A stretch of 64,000 bases of DNA from Actinophytocola xinjiangensis (GTDB lineage: Bacteria; Actinomycetota; Actinomycetes; Mycobacteriales; Pseudonocardiaceae), in contig NZ_MSIF01000001.1 in NCBI RefSeq assembly GCF_001921215.1, positions 186,001-250,000 of the forward strand, read 5' to 3'. The notes below the pieces were generated by a model. That model was not told the DNA's origin. It saw only the letters and a program-made list of their open reading frames with translations, and did not search any database. Position numbers and translations under genes: made by a program. The first letter of the stretch is position 1, and every line of letters starts with the position of its first letter. This document shows, in pieces, positions 43,081 through 51,633 of this stretch.

Positions 43081-43096
43081 CACTACTTCATTAGTG
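43081..43096. promoter_or_regulatory. Inverted-repeat operator before the YtrA-type regulator
   Basis: CACTACTTCATTAGTG has five perfect outer base pairs and lies 14 bp before the GTG of the GntR gene. A second, overlapping repeat (CTTCA-ttag-TGAA) covers its right half. The position between promoter and start fits autoregulation by the YtrA-type regulator. Confidence 0.6.
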
Positions 43097-43110
43097 AAAG
43101 GGTTGTTTGG

Positions 43111-43503
43111 GTGATCGACTTCAGACTCGACAAGGGCTCGGGTGTCGCTACCTACCTGCAGCTGGTCCACCAAGTGAAACAGGCACTGCGCCTGGGGGTA
43201 CTGCACGCCGGCGACCGATTGCCAACCGCGAAGGATGTGGTCGCCAAGCTGGCGATCAATCCCAACACCGTGCTGAAGGCCTACCGCGAACTGGAACGTG
43301 AGGGTCTGGTCACCGCGCGTCCCGGGCTGGGCACCTTCGTCGAACGCTCACTGGGCACCGCGTCGCTGGTCGACCACGCCCGGCTGCGCCGGGAACTGGG
43401 CCGGGTGGTGCGCGAGGGCCGCGCCGCCGGCCTCGACGACGAGGACCTGCGGGCGCTGTTCACCTCGGTACTGACCGACTCGTTCCGGGAGGAAACGGCA
43501 TGA
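43111..43503 (+). CDS. GntR-family regulator, YtrA subfamily
   Basis: A 130-residue regulator: winged HTH (TYLQLVHQVKQALRLGVLHAGDRLPTAKDVVAKLAINPNTVLKAYRELEREGLVTARPGLGTFV, residues about 14-78) plus only a short C-terminal helix region, the hallmark of the YtrA subfamily. These regulators control the ABC transporter genes in their own operon, often in cell-envelope stress. It overlaps the ATPase gene by four bases, and the palindrome at 43081 is its likely site. Confidence 0.92.
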   Translation: MIDFRLDKGSGVATYLQLVHQVKQALRLGVLHAGDRLPTAKDVVAKLAINPNTVLKAYRELEREGLVTARPGLGTFVERSLGTASLVDHARLRRELGRVVREGRAAGLDDEDLRALFTSVLTDSFREETA

Positions 43504-44417
43504 CCGAAACGGTCCTCGAGGCCACCGGCCTCGGCAAGCGCTACCGCCGCCGGTGGGCACTGCGCGACTGCTCACTGGCGGTGCCGGCCGGGCGGGTGGT
43601 CGCCCTGGTCGGTCCGAACGGCGCCGGCAAGACCACGCTGCTGCACCTGGCCGCCGGTCTGCTCGCACCGACCGCCGGCACCGTGCGGGTGCTCGGCTCC
43701 CCGGCCGGCCACGAACGCGGCCGGGTCGCGTTCCTCGCCCAGGACAAACCCCTCTACGAGACCTTCACCGTCGCCGACATGCTCCGCTTCGGCCGGCGGA
43801 TGAACCCCGTCTGGGACGACGGGTTCGCCCGGGCACGACTGGCCGGGCTCGACATCCCGCTCGACCACCGCACCGGCCGGCTCTCCGGCGGGCAGCAGGC
43901 CCAGGTCGCGCTGACCGTCGCCCTGGCCAAACGACCCGACCTGCTCCTGCTCGACGAACCGATGGCCAACCTCGACCCGCTGGCCCGCCACGAGGTCATG
44001 CGCGACCTGATGGCCGTCGTCGCCGACACCGGGCTGACCGTGCTGCTGTCCTCACACGTGGTCTCCGACCTGGAGAACACCTGCGACTGGCTGGTCGTGG
44101 TCAACCGGGGCCGCGTCCAGGTCAGCGGCGACATCGAGGACCTGCTCGGCGCCCACCACCTGCTGTCCGGGCCGGCCGAACTGGCCGGGGCGGTGGCCTC
44201 CCGGCTGGCGGTGGTCGAGGACGACCGCACCGACCGCCAGGCCACCCTGCTGGTCCGCGCCACCGACGGCCTGCCGGCCCTGGACCCGCGCTGGCACGTC
44301 CGCCCGGTCGCCCTGGAGGAACTGGTCCTGTCCTACCTGCGCCAACCGGAGTCGGCGGCGCTGCCCCGGCTGGTCATGGCCGGGGCAGCCCCGACCGATC
44401 CCGTTCCGTTCCCCTGA
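43500..44417 (+). CDS. ABC transporter ATP-binding protein (YtrA-linked)
   Basis: A 305-residue ABC ATPase. Walker A GPNGAGKTT, Q-loop FLAQDKPLY, signature LSGGQQAQVAL, Walker B LLLLDEPMANLD, and the switch His in LLSSHVVSD. The C-terminal 80 residues are an accessory domain as in drug or bacteriocin exporters. It works with the permease that follows. Confidence 0.92.
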   Translation: MTETVLEATGLGKRYRRRWALRDCSLAVPAGRVVALVGPNGAGKTTLLHLAAGLLAPTAGTVRVLGSPAGHERGRVAFLAQDKPLYETFTVADMLRFGRRMNPVWDDGFARARLAGLDIPLDHRTGRLSGGQQAQVALTVALAKRPDLLLLDEPMANLDPLARHEVMRDLMAVVADTGLTVLLSSHVVSDLENTCDWLVVVNRGRVQVSGDIEDLLGAHHLLSGPAELAGAVASRLAVVEDDRTDRQATLLVRATDGLPALDPRWHVRPVALEELVLSYLRQPESAALPRLVMAGAAPTDPVPFP

Positions 44418-44438
44418 CCTACCCAAGGAGTTCCTGTC

Positions 44439-45392
44439 GTGTTGTGGCTCGTCTGGCGCCAGCACCGGTTACCGGTACTGGTCACGTCGGTCCTGTTGCT
44501 CGCCTTCGGCACGGTGTTGCTCGTGCACGGCCTGCGCACCGTCGACCTCACCGCCGGCCTCGCGGCCGGCAGCGAGGAACTCGACGCGCTGCTGGACCGG
44601 CGCTTCCACGACCTGTACCTGTTCTTCAACTGGCTGCCGCTGGTCCCGGCGCTGGCCGGCCTGTTCCTCGGCGCGCCCGTGCTGGCCAGGGAACACGAGA
44701 CCGGCACCGCCGCCCTCGCCTGGACCCAGTCGGTCTCACCGCGCCGGTGGGTCGTGACCAAGCTGCTCGTGCTCGGCACGGTGGTCACCCTCTGCGGACT
44801 CGCGCTGGGCGCCATGCTCAACGCCTGGCTGGGCACCCTCGACGAACTGGGCCAGGGCAACCGGTTCGCGCTGGTACCGCTGTTCGGCGGTTCCGGGGTG
44901 GTCTCCGGGGCGTGGTGGCTGTTCTCGTTCGTCATGGGCGTCGCGGCCGGCACCGTGCTGCGCCGCACGGTCCCGGCCATGGCCGTGGCCCTCGCCGCCT
45001 ACGTGGTGGCGTTCGTGGTGATCGTCTCGCCGATCGTCGACTTCCGGGACATGTACGCCGAACCGACACGTGTCGTCCAGGACAGCCCCGCCGACGCCCG
45101 GCCCGCCGGATCCGTGTCGGCCGGGTCCGACTGGCTGGACCCCGACGGCCGCACGGTCGACTCGGACATGTACCCGGTCGCCAGCGCCGCCGGCTGCCCC
45201 GACGAGGGCCCGCAGTTCGACTACAGCCCCTGCCTGTTCACCAAGGGCTACCGGATGGCCGTCGAGTTCTACCCGCCGACCATGTACTGGCGGTTCCAGT
45301 GGACCGAGACGGCGATCCTGACCGGCGTCGCGCTCGCGGTCGGCGGCCTGGTGGTCTGGTCGGCGCGCCGCCCTACCGGGGGCCGGCGCTGA
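44439..45392 (+). CDS. ABC transporter permease (YtrA-linked)
   Basis: A 317-residue membrane protein with about six helices: residues 12-32, 62-80, 108-128, 152-175, 180-200 and 285-308. REHETGTAALAWTQSVSPRRWVVTK after the second helix is typical of ABC-2-type permeases. A large extracytoplasmic loop (about 205-280) contains two Cys that could form a disulfide. GTG start after AAGGAG. The end overlaps the convergent response regulator by 20 bp. The substrate is unknown. Confidence 0.86.
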   Translation: MLWLVWRQHRLPVLVTSVLLLAFGTVLLVHGLRTVDLTAGLAAGSEELDALLDRRFHDLYLFFNWLPLVPALAGLFLGAPVLAREHETGTAALAWTQSVSPRRWVVTKLLVLGTVVTLCGLALGAMLNAWLGTLDELGQGNRFALVPLFGGSGVVSGAWWLFSFVMGVAAGTVLRRTVPAMAVALAAYVVAFVVIVSPIVDFRDMYAEPTRVVQDSPADARPAGSVSAGSDWLDPDGRTVDSDMYPVASAAGCPDEGPQFDYSPCLFTKGYRMAVEFYPPTMYWRFQWTETAILTGVALAVGGLVVWSARRPTGGRR

Positions 45393-46032
45393 CCAGCCCG
45401 GTGCGGAACGCGATGATCACCAGCTGGGCGCGGTCACGGGCGTGCAGCTTGCTCAGCAGCCGGCCGATGTGCGTCTTGACCGTCGCCAGACCCAGGTGCA
45501 GCTGCTCGGCGATCTCGGTGTTGGACAGCCCCGTGGCGATCAACGTCAACACCTCCCGCTCCCGGTCGGTGACCCCGCCAAGGCCACTGGCCGGCACCAG
45601 CGGCTCCTGCAGGCTGAACTCGGCGATCAGCCGGCGGGTGACGCTCGGGGCCAGCAGGGCGTCCCCCCGCGCCACGACCGCGATCGCCGCCAGCAGCTCG
45701 GCCGGCGGGGTGTCCTTGAGCAGGAACCCGCTGGCCCCGGCCCGCAGCGCCGCGTAGACGTAGGTGTCCAGGTCGAACGTGGTGAGGATGAGCACCTTCG
45801 TCGCGGCGGTGTCCGGCGAGGAACAGATCCGGCGGGTCGCCTCGATGCCGTCCATCTCCGGCATCCGCACATCCATCAGCACCACGTCGGCCCGGGTCAG
45901 GGCGGCCAGCTCCACCGCCTCGACACCGGTCGCCGCCTCGCCGACGGCCACCAGACCGGGCGCGGTCTCCACCAGCAGCCGGAAGCTGCCGCGCACCAGC
46001 GCCTGGTCGTCGGCCACCAGTACCCGGGTCAT
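45373..46032 (-). CDS. NarL/LuxR-type response regulator
   Basis: A 219-residue two-component regulator. Receiver with acidic pair Asp8/Asp9, phospho-acceptor Asp54 in VVLMDVRMPEMDG and Lys in GFLLKDTPP. The C-terminal LuxR HTH is LTLIATGLSNTEIAEQLHLGLATVKTHIGRLLSKLHARDRAQLV. It overlaps the histidine kinase gene by four bases. It probably controls the divergent MacB-like exporter (palindrome at 47190). Confidence 0.93.
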   Translation of the reverse strand: MTRVLVADDQALVRGSFRLLVETAPGLVAVGEAATGVEAVELAALTRADVVLMDVRMPEMDGIEATRRICSSPDTAATKVLILTTFDLDTYVYAALRAGASGFLLKDTPPAELLAAIAVVARGDALLAPSVTRRLIAEFSLQEPLVPASGLGGVTDREREVLTLIATGLSNTEIAEQLHLGLATVKTHIGRLLSKLHARDRAQLVIIAFRTGLVSAGPR

Positions 46033-47156
46033 GCCACGCCGTGGGGGATCGTCGCGGCCACCCGAAAACCGCCCTCGGGTCGCGGGCCGGCCTCGAACGT
46101 GCCGCCGTACACGGCGACCCGCTCGCGCATGCCGATCAGACCGTGGCCGGTGTGCTGGCGCGGGCGCACGACCGGGCCGTCGTTGGTGATCTCCACCCGG
46201 ACATCCTCACCCGTCGGCTCGACCCGCACCCGGCAGCGGGCCGGCGCGGCGTGTCTGACCACATTGGTCACCGACTCCTGCACGATCCGGTACACCGACA
46301 GGCCGACCGCCTCCGGCACCTCGCCGTCGCCGACCTCGACACTGACCGTGACCCCGGCGTCGGCCGCCCTGGCCGCGAGACCGGGCAGGGCGGCGATCCC
46401 GGGCGCCGGCGCCAGCACCGGCCCGTCCACCTCGGACCGCAGCACGCCCAGCAGATGGCGCATCTCGGCCAACGACCCCCGGCTGGTCGACTCGATCACC
46501 GCCAGCGCCTCGCGCGCCTGCTCGGGATGCGAGGTCGCCACATGGTTGCCGATGCCGGCCTTGACCGCGATCAGGCTCATGCTGTGCGCGACGATGTCGT
46601 GCAGCTCCCGCGCGATCCGCAGCCGCTCCTCGGCCACCGCTTGCCGCGCGGCCTGCGCGCTCGCCCGGTCGGCAAAGGCCTGCCGGACCCGGGCGGTCAG
46701 GCCCAGCGTCCACCCGGCGGCCAGCAGCACCACCCCGAACCCGATGCCGTAGACGGTGTCGGGCCAGCTCTCGGCCGAGGGCTCCACCAGCCGCCGCACC
46801 ACCACCGCCCCGGCGATCACCCCCGCCGAGACGGCCAGCGCGACCGCCGACCGGCGGCGCGGCAGCACCCGGCCGACCTGGTAAAGGGGCACCGCGACCG
46901 CCGCGAGCGGGGCGCCGATCGCCACCGGCGGCATCACCCCGGCCAGCAAGCTCACCGCCGTCGCGCCGACCGCCACCCCGAGCGCCGGCAGCGGCCAGCG
47001 TCTCCCGGCGGCCACCGGCCCGGCGATCGCCACGGCCACCAACAAGGACAGCCACACCGGTTCACCGGCGGCGTCCGGCTGGCCGGCGTCCAGCACGGCG
47101 AAGCCGACCACCCCGGTCAGCACCAGCGCGAGCGCCGCGTCGAACAACCTGAGCAC
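46029..47156 (-). CDS. Sensor histidine kinase (HisKA_3 type)
   Basis: A 375-residue membrane kinase. About five hydrophobic N-terminal segments (residues 5-165) form the input domain with almost no extracellular loop. The dimerisation and phospho-acceptor helix is RIARELHDIVAHSMSLIAVKAG, and a C-terminal HATPase domain ends with HTGHGLIGMRERVAVYGG. This intramembrane-sensing layout is typical of kinases paired with ABC exporters. I chose the GTG giving MLRLFDAALALVL; the frame is open much further upstream, but that is only antisense shadow of the exporter genes. Confidence 0.88.
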   Translation of the reverse strand: MLRLFDAALALVLTGVVGFAVLDAGQPDAAGEPVWLSLLVAVAIAGPVAAGRRWPLPALGVAVGATAVSLLAGVMPPVAIGAPLAAVAVPLYQVGRVLPRRRSAVALAVSAGVIAGAVVVRRLVEPSAESWPDTVYGIGFGVVLLAAGWTLGLTARVRQAFADRASAQAARQAVAEERLRIARELHDIVAHSMSLIAVKAGIGNHVATSHPEQAREALAVIESTSRGSLAEMRHLLGVLRSEVDGPVLAPAPGIAALPGLAARAADAGVTVSVEVGDGEVPEAVGLSVYRIVQESVTNVVRHAAPARCRVRVEPTGEDVRVEITNDGPVVRPRQHTGHGLIGMRERVAVYGGTFEAGPRPEGGFRVAATIPHGVA

Positions 47157-47189
47157 GGACTCGACGGTAACCGGCGCGGCGCGCCGGCG

Positions 47190-47209
47190 GGTCCACCCAC
47201 GGGTGGACC
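47190..47209. promoter_or_regulatory. Perfect 20-bp palindrome in the divergent promoter of the two-component system and ABC exporter
   Basis: GGTCCACCC-AC-GGGTGGACC has nine perfect base pairs about a two-base centre. It lies 33 bp from the kinase start and 59 bp from the exporter ATPase start. Symmetric sites of this size suit NarL/LuxR-type response regulator dimers. A hairpin role in RNA is less likely because it lies upstream of both genes. Confidence 0.65.
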
Positions 47210-47268
47210 GCCACGACCCGACCCCGGTCCGATGTGCCGACCGCGCCCGAGGGCCACCGTTGTGCCCC

Positions 47269-48006
47269 GTGACCACAACGACAGCGGCCGGCGCGGACGG
47301 CCTGACCAAGGTGTACGGCGAGGGCGAGGCCCGTGTCGTCGCGCTCGACGACGTGACCGTGGACTTCCACAGTGGACAGTTCACGGCGATCATGGGCCCG
47401 TCCGGCTCCGGCAAGTCGACGCTCATGCACTGCGTCGCCGGGCTCGACACCCCCAGCTCCGGGCGGGTCCGCCTGGGCGAGGTCGACCTGTCCGGCCTGT
47501 CCGACGACCAGCTGACAGCGGTCCGGCGCGACCGGGTCGGGTTCGTCTTCCAGGCGTTCAACCTGCTGCCGACGCTCACCGCGCTGGAGAACATCACCCT
47601 CCCGCTCGACCTCGCCGGCCGGCGGCCCGACCCGGCGCTGGTCGACGCGATCGTCGCCGCCGTCGGCCTCGGCGACCGGCTCGGCCACCGCCCGGCCCAG
47701 CTCTCCGGCGGCCAGCAGCAGCGCGTGGCGTGCGCCCGCGCACTGGTGACCTCGCCGGACGTGGTGTTCGCCGACGAACCGACCGGCGCCCTGGACTCGC
47801 GGTCCTCCGCAGCGCTGCTGGCGCTGCTGCGCCGGGGAGTCGACGAGTTCGGCCGGACCGTGGTGCTGGTGACCCACGACCCGGCCGCCGCCGCGTACGC
47901 CGACCGCGTGCTGTTCCTCGCCGACGGCCGCCTCGCCGGCGAGCTGACCGAACCGACCGCCAACCGGGTGCTGGACCGGATGAAGACCCTTGAGCGGGTC
48001 GCCTGA
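47269..48006 (+). CDS. MacB/LolD-type ABC exporter ATP-binding protein
   Basis: A 245-residue ABC ATPase of the MacB/LolD type. Walker A GPSGSGKST, Q-loop FVFQAFNLLPTLTALENI (the family-specific sequence), signature LSGGQQQRVACARAL, Walker B VVFADEPTGALD and LVTHDPAAAAYAD. It is paired with the FtsX-type permease that follows directly (TGATG junction). Start GTG at 47269. Confidence 0.93.
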   Translation: MTTTTAAGADGLTKVYGEGEARVVALDDVTVDFHSGQFTAIMGPSGSGKSTLMHCVAGLDTPSSGRVRLGEVDLSGLSDDQLTAVRRDRVGFVFQAFNLLPTLTALENITLPLDLAGRRPDPALVDAIVAAVGLGDRLGHRPAQLSGGQQQRVACARALVTSPDVVFADEPTGALDSRSSAALLALLRRGVDEFGRTVVLVTHDPAAAAYADRVLFLADGRLAGELTEPTANRVLDRMKTLERVA

Positions 48007-50408
48007 TGTGGCGCGCGATGGTGCGGGACCTGCGTGCCCACCGCGGCCGGCTGGCGATGACCCTGGCCTCGATCGTGCTCGGCGTGGCGTTCGTGGTGTC
48101 CAGCTGGGTGCTGGCCGACTCCACCGCCGCCAGCGTCCGGGCCACCGACCTGAGATCCGACGTGGACGTCGTGGTCAGCGGCCACGACCTCACCGACGCC
48201 GACCTGGCCGACCTGGCCGCGTTGCCCGGGGTGAGCGCCGCGCGGGGGGTGCTCGCCGGCCGCGCGGCGCTCGTCGGCGCCGACGGCAAACTCGTCGCCG
48301 GCCCGCACGACACCGCCGGCACCGGCTGGGACCGCACCGACCGCTTCGTGCTCACCGCCGGCCGCGAGCCGCGCGGGCCGGGCGAGGTCGCCGCCGCCGA
48401 CGGCACCGAACTGTCCACAGGGGACACCGCGCGGGTGTTCCTGGCCGACGGCCGGCAGGTGCGGGCCACCGTCGTCGGCACCTTCGGCTACCGGACCGTC
48501 GGGTCCGAACCGGCGCCCCGGCTGGCCTACGACCAGGACAGCGCGCGGTCGATGTTCGGTTCCTACCACTGGATCGAGCTGACCGGCGAGCACATCGCCG
48601 TGCCCCCGGCGCCCGGCCGGCAGGTCGACACCGCGCGGGCACTGGGCGAGCAAGCCACCGCCGACGCCGAGGCCGCCGCCGGGTCGACCAGGGAAACGCT
48701 GCTGGCCTTCGCCGCGGTCGCCCTGCTGGTCGGCGGGTTCGTCATCGCCAACACCTTCGCCATGCTGGTCACCCAGCGGGTGCGCCAGTACGCGCTGCTG
48801 CGCGCGGTCGGCGCCACCCGCCGGCAGGTCCGCCGCGCGGTCCTCGGCGAGGCGGCGGCCCTCGGCGCGGCCGGCGCGACCGGCGGCGTCCTGCTCGGCC
48901 TCGCGCTCGCGTTCACCGCCCTCGTCCTCGCCCAGGACGACACGGAGTTCGTCGTGTCCCCGCTGGGGATCCTCGTCGGCTACGCGGTCGGCGTCGGCGT
49001 GACCGTCGTCGCCGCGCACGCCTGCGCCCGGCGCGCCGCCACCGTCGCCCCGGTCGCCGCGCTGCGCACCGACGCCCTCACCCCGCCCCACCGCACCCGC
49101 CGGGTCCGGGTCGCCGCCGGCCTGCTGCTGGTGGCGGCCGGCGTCGCGACCGTCGCGGCCACCTCGGGCGTCGACGACCTGGGCACCACCGAGCGGATCG
49201 TCGGCCTCGTCGGCGGGATCGTCGCCTGGCTGGGCGTGCTGGTGCTCGCGCCGGAACTGTCCGCGGCACTGCGGCCGGTGGCCGCGCTGCTCACCCGCCT
49301 CGGCGGGCCGGCCACCCGCCTCGGCGCCCGCAACGCGCTGCGCGACCCGCGCCGCACCGCCGCCACGTCCTCGGCACTGCTGGTCGGTCTCGCACTGGTC
49401 TGCGCGTTCGCCACCCTCGGGGAGACCATGGTGTCGATGTTCGGCGACACGGTCCGCGCCACCGTCCCCGCCACGACCACCGTCCTGCGCCCGGCGGCCG
49501 GCGACGAACCACTGGGCACCGACGTCCTGGACCGCGTCCGCGACACCCCGGGCGTCACCGGAGCCGCGGCGCAACGGTACGGCTCCGCCACCGTCGCGAC
49601 CGGCGGCCGGACCACCGTGTCGGCCATCGAACCGGACGCGTTCGGCACGCTGCTGACACCGCCGCTCGTCGCCGGCACCGCCGACCTGCGCACCGGGTTC
49701 GTCGTCGGCACCAACGAGGCCGCGATGCTCGGCGTCGGCCTCGGCGACCAGGTCACCCTCGACTTCGACGGCGAACGCGTCACCCGCCCGGTCGTCGGCC
49801 TGCACACCACGACCGAGGCACAACCGCTGTTCTACCTCGACGTCGCCGCCGCACCGGCCTGGTTGCGCGACCGCACCACCACCGTCTACGCCACCGGCAC
49901 CGACCCGGCCGCCGTGCGCACCGCCCTGGACCGGGCCTTCGCCGGCCGACCGGACGTGCGGGTCACCGACCGCGAAGGCGTGATCGACGAGGACATGGGC
50001 GAGTTCGCGGCCGTGCTCGCGGTGATGTACGCGATGTTCGGCGCGGCCGTCGTGATCGCGATCTTCGGCGTGGTCAACACGCTGGCGCTGTCGGTGCTCG
50101 AACGCCGCCGCGAGATCGGTGTGCTGCGCGCCGTCGGGGCCCGCCGCCGGCTCGTGCGCCGCGCGGTCCGCGTCGAGAGCCTGGTGATCTGCGGCTACGG
50201 CGGGATCACCGGGATCGTGGTCGGCGTCGGGTTCGGCGCGGTCATGCAGCACGTGATGCTCGGCCGCGAGCTGTTCGCGATCTCCGTGCCGTACCTGGTG
50301 ATCGGCGTGTCGCTGGCCGGCATGGTCGCCGTCGGCGTGCTCGCCGCGCTGTGGCCGGCGCGGCGCGCGGCCCGCACCGACGTGCTCGTCGCCATAGCGA
50401 CCCGGTAG
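48006..50408 (+). CDS. FtsX/MacB-type ABC permease with two FtsX domains
   Basis: An 800-residue permease. After the first helix (about 18-38) comes a large extracytoplasmic domain. An FtsX domain follows (three helices, with TFAMLVTQRVRQYALLRAVGATRRQVRRAV as the coupling helix region). Then come a central helix pair, a second extracytoplasmic domain and a C-terminal FtsX domain (VVNTLALSVLERRREIGVLRAVGARRRLVRRAV). The duplicated layout is typical of actinobacterial exporters of lipids or peptides, working by mechanotransmission. Probably controlled by the divergent two-component system. Confidence 0.92.
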   Translation: MWRAMVRDLRAHRGRLAMTLASIVLGVAFVVSSWVLADSTAASVRATDLRSDVDVVVSGHDLTDADLADLAALPGVSAARGVLAGRAALVGADGKLVAGPHDTAGTGWDRTDRFVLTAGREPRGPGEVAAADGTELSTGDTARVFLADGRQVRATVVGTFGYRTVGSEPAPRLAYDQDSARSMFGSYHWIELTGEHIAVPPAPGRQVDTARALGEQATADAEAAAGSTRETLLAFAAVALLVGGFVIANTFAMLVTQRVRQYALLRAVGATRRQVRRAVLGEAAALGAAGATGGVLLGLALAFTALVLAQDDTEFVVSPLGILVGYAVGVGVTVVAAHACARRAATVAPVAALRTDALTPPHRTRRVRVAAGLLLVAAGVATVAATSGVDDLGTTERIVGLVGGIVAWLGVLVLAPELSAALRPVAALLTRLGGPATRLGARNALRDPRRTAATSSALLVGLALVCAFATLGETMVSMFGDTVRATVPATTTVLRPAAGDEPLGTDVLDRVRDTPGVTGAAAQRYGSATVATGGRTTVSAIEPDAFGTLLTPPLVAGTADLRTGFVVGTNEAAMLGVGLGDQVTLDFDGERVTRPVVGLHTTTEAQPLFYLDVAAAPAWLRDRTTTVYATGTDPAAVRTALDRAFAGRPDVRVTDREGVIDEDMGEFAAVLAVMYAMFGAAVVIAIFGVVNTLALSVLERRREIGVLRAVGARRRLVRRAVRVESLVICGYGGITGIVVGVGFGAVMQHVMLGRELFAISVPYLVIGVSLAGMVAVGVLAALWPARRAARTDVLVAIATR

Positions 50409-50433
50409 CCCTCCCCGGGTGAGAATGCGGGAC

Positions 50434-51633
50434 ATGAGACGAGCCGCCATCGTGACCCCGCTGCGTACCCCCGTCGGCGCGTTCGGCGCGACCCTGCGAC
50501 CGGTACCCGTCGAGGACCTCGCCGCCACCGTGGTGAAGGCCGTCGTCGCACGCTCCGGCGTCGACCCGGCCCAGGTCGACGACGTGGTGTTCGCCCAGTC
50601 CTACGCCAACGCCGAGACCCCGTGCGTTGGCCGGTGGGCCGCGCTGCACGCCGGCCTGCCGGTCGAGGTGCCCGGCATGCAACTCGACCGGCGCTGCGCC
50701 GGCGGCCTCCAGGCCGTGGCGACCGCGGCGATGATGGTGCAGACCGGCGTCGCCGACGTGGTGCTCGCCGGCGGCGTGGAGAGCATGAGCAACGCCGAGC
50801 ACTACACCACCGGTGTGCGGTGGGGGAGCAGGTCCGGCGGCGTGCAGCTGTGGGACCGGCTCGACCGCGGCCGCGAACGCTCCCAGCCGGAATGGCGGTT
50901 CGGCAAGATCTCCGGGATGGTCGAGACCGCCGAGAACGTCGCCCGGCGCCACGGGATCACCCGCGAACAGGCCGACGCCTACGCCGCCCGCAGCCACCAG
51001 CGCGCCGCCGCCGCGTGGGACGCTGGCCGGTTCTCCGCCGAGGTCGTGCCGGTCGAGGTGCCCCAGCGGCGCGGCGACCCGGTGGTGTTCGACCGGGACG
51101 AGGGAGTGCGGCCGGACTCCACCCCCGAGGCACTGGCCCGGCTGCGCACGATCTTCCCCGACGGCACCGTCACCGCCGGCAACGCCAGCCAGCAGAACGA
51201 CGCCGCCGCCGCGTGCCTGGTCGTCGCCGAGGACCGGCTCGACGCCCTCGGGCTCACCCCGCTCGGGTTCCTCGTCGGCTGGGCCGCCGCCGGCTGCGAC
51301 CCAGCCGAGATGGGCATCGGCCCGGTACCCGCCGTGGCGAAGCTGTTCGCCCGCACCGGGTTGTCCTTCGACGACCTCGGCCTCGTCGAGCTGAACGAGG
51401 CGTTCGCCGCCCAGGTGCTCGGCGTGCTCCAGGGCTGGGGCTGGGACGACCCCGACCGGCTCAACGTCAACGGCGGCGGCGTGTCGCTCGGGCACCCGAT
51501 CGCCGCCACCGGCGTGCGGATCCTGACCTCGCTGCTGCACGAGATGGACCGCCGGGGTGTGCGCTACGGCCTGGAGACCATGTGCGTGGGCGGCGGCCAG
51601 GGGATGGCGGCGGTGTTCGAGTCAGCCCGCTGA
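50434..51633 (+). CDS. Acetyl-CoA C-acyltransferase (thiolase)
   Basis: A 399-residue thiolase. The nucleophile Cys88 is in MQLDRRCAGGLQAV. The other catalytic residues lie in NVNGGGVSLGHPIAATG (His) and ETMCVGGGQGMA (Cys), with VELNEAFAAQ before them. It cleaves 3-oxoacyl-CoA in beta-oxidation or condenses acetyl-CoA. I took the ATG giving MRRAAIVTPLRTPVG, the family-standard N-terminus; an ATG and a GTG lie within five codons upstream. No beta-oxidation partner gene is adjacent. The end overlaps the metallophosphoesterase by 12 bp. Confidence 0.93.
   Translation: MRRAAIVTPLRTPVGAFGATLRPVPVEDLAATVVKAVVARSGVDPAQVDDVVFAQSYANAETPCVGRWAALHAGLPVEVPGMQLDRRCAGGLQAVATAAMMVQTGVADVVLAGGVESMSNAEHYTTGVRWGSRSGGVQLWDRLDRGRERSQPEWRFGKISGMVETAENVARRHGITREQADAYAARSHQRAAAAWDAGRFSAEVVPVEVPQRRGDPVVFDRDEGVRPDSTPEALARLRTIFPDGTVTAGNASQQNDAAAACLVVAEDRLDALGLTPLGFLVGWAAAGCDPAEMGIGPVPAVAKLFARTGLSFDDLGLVELNEAFAAQVLGVLQGWGWDDPDRLNVNGGGVSLGHPIAATGVRILTSLLHEMDRRGVRYGLETMCVGGGQGMAAVFESAR

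Noticed and set aside
47157-50528. Huge leftward open frame continuing upstream of the histidine kinase
   Set aside because: Only the part ending at 46029 and starting near 47156 codes for a recognisable kinase. The rest is antisense to the ABC exporter genes.
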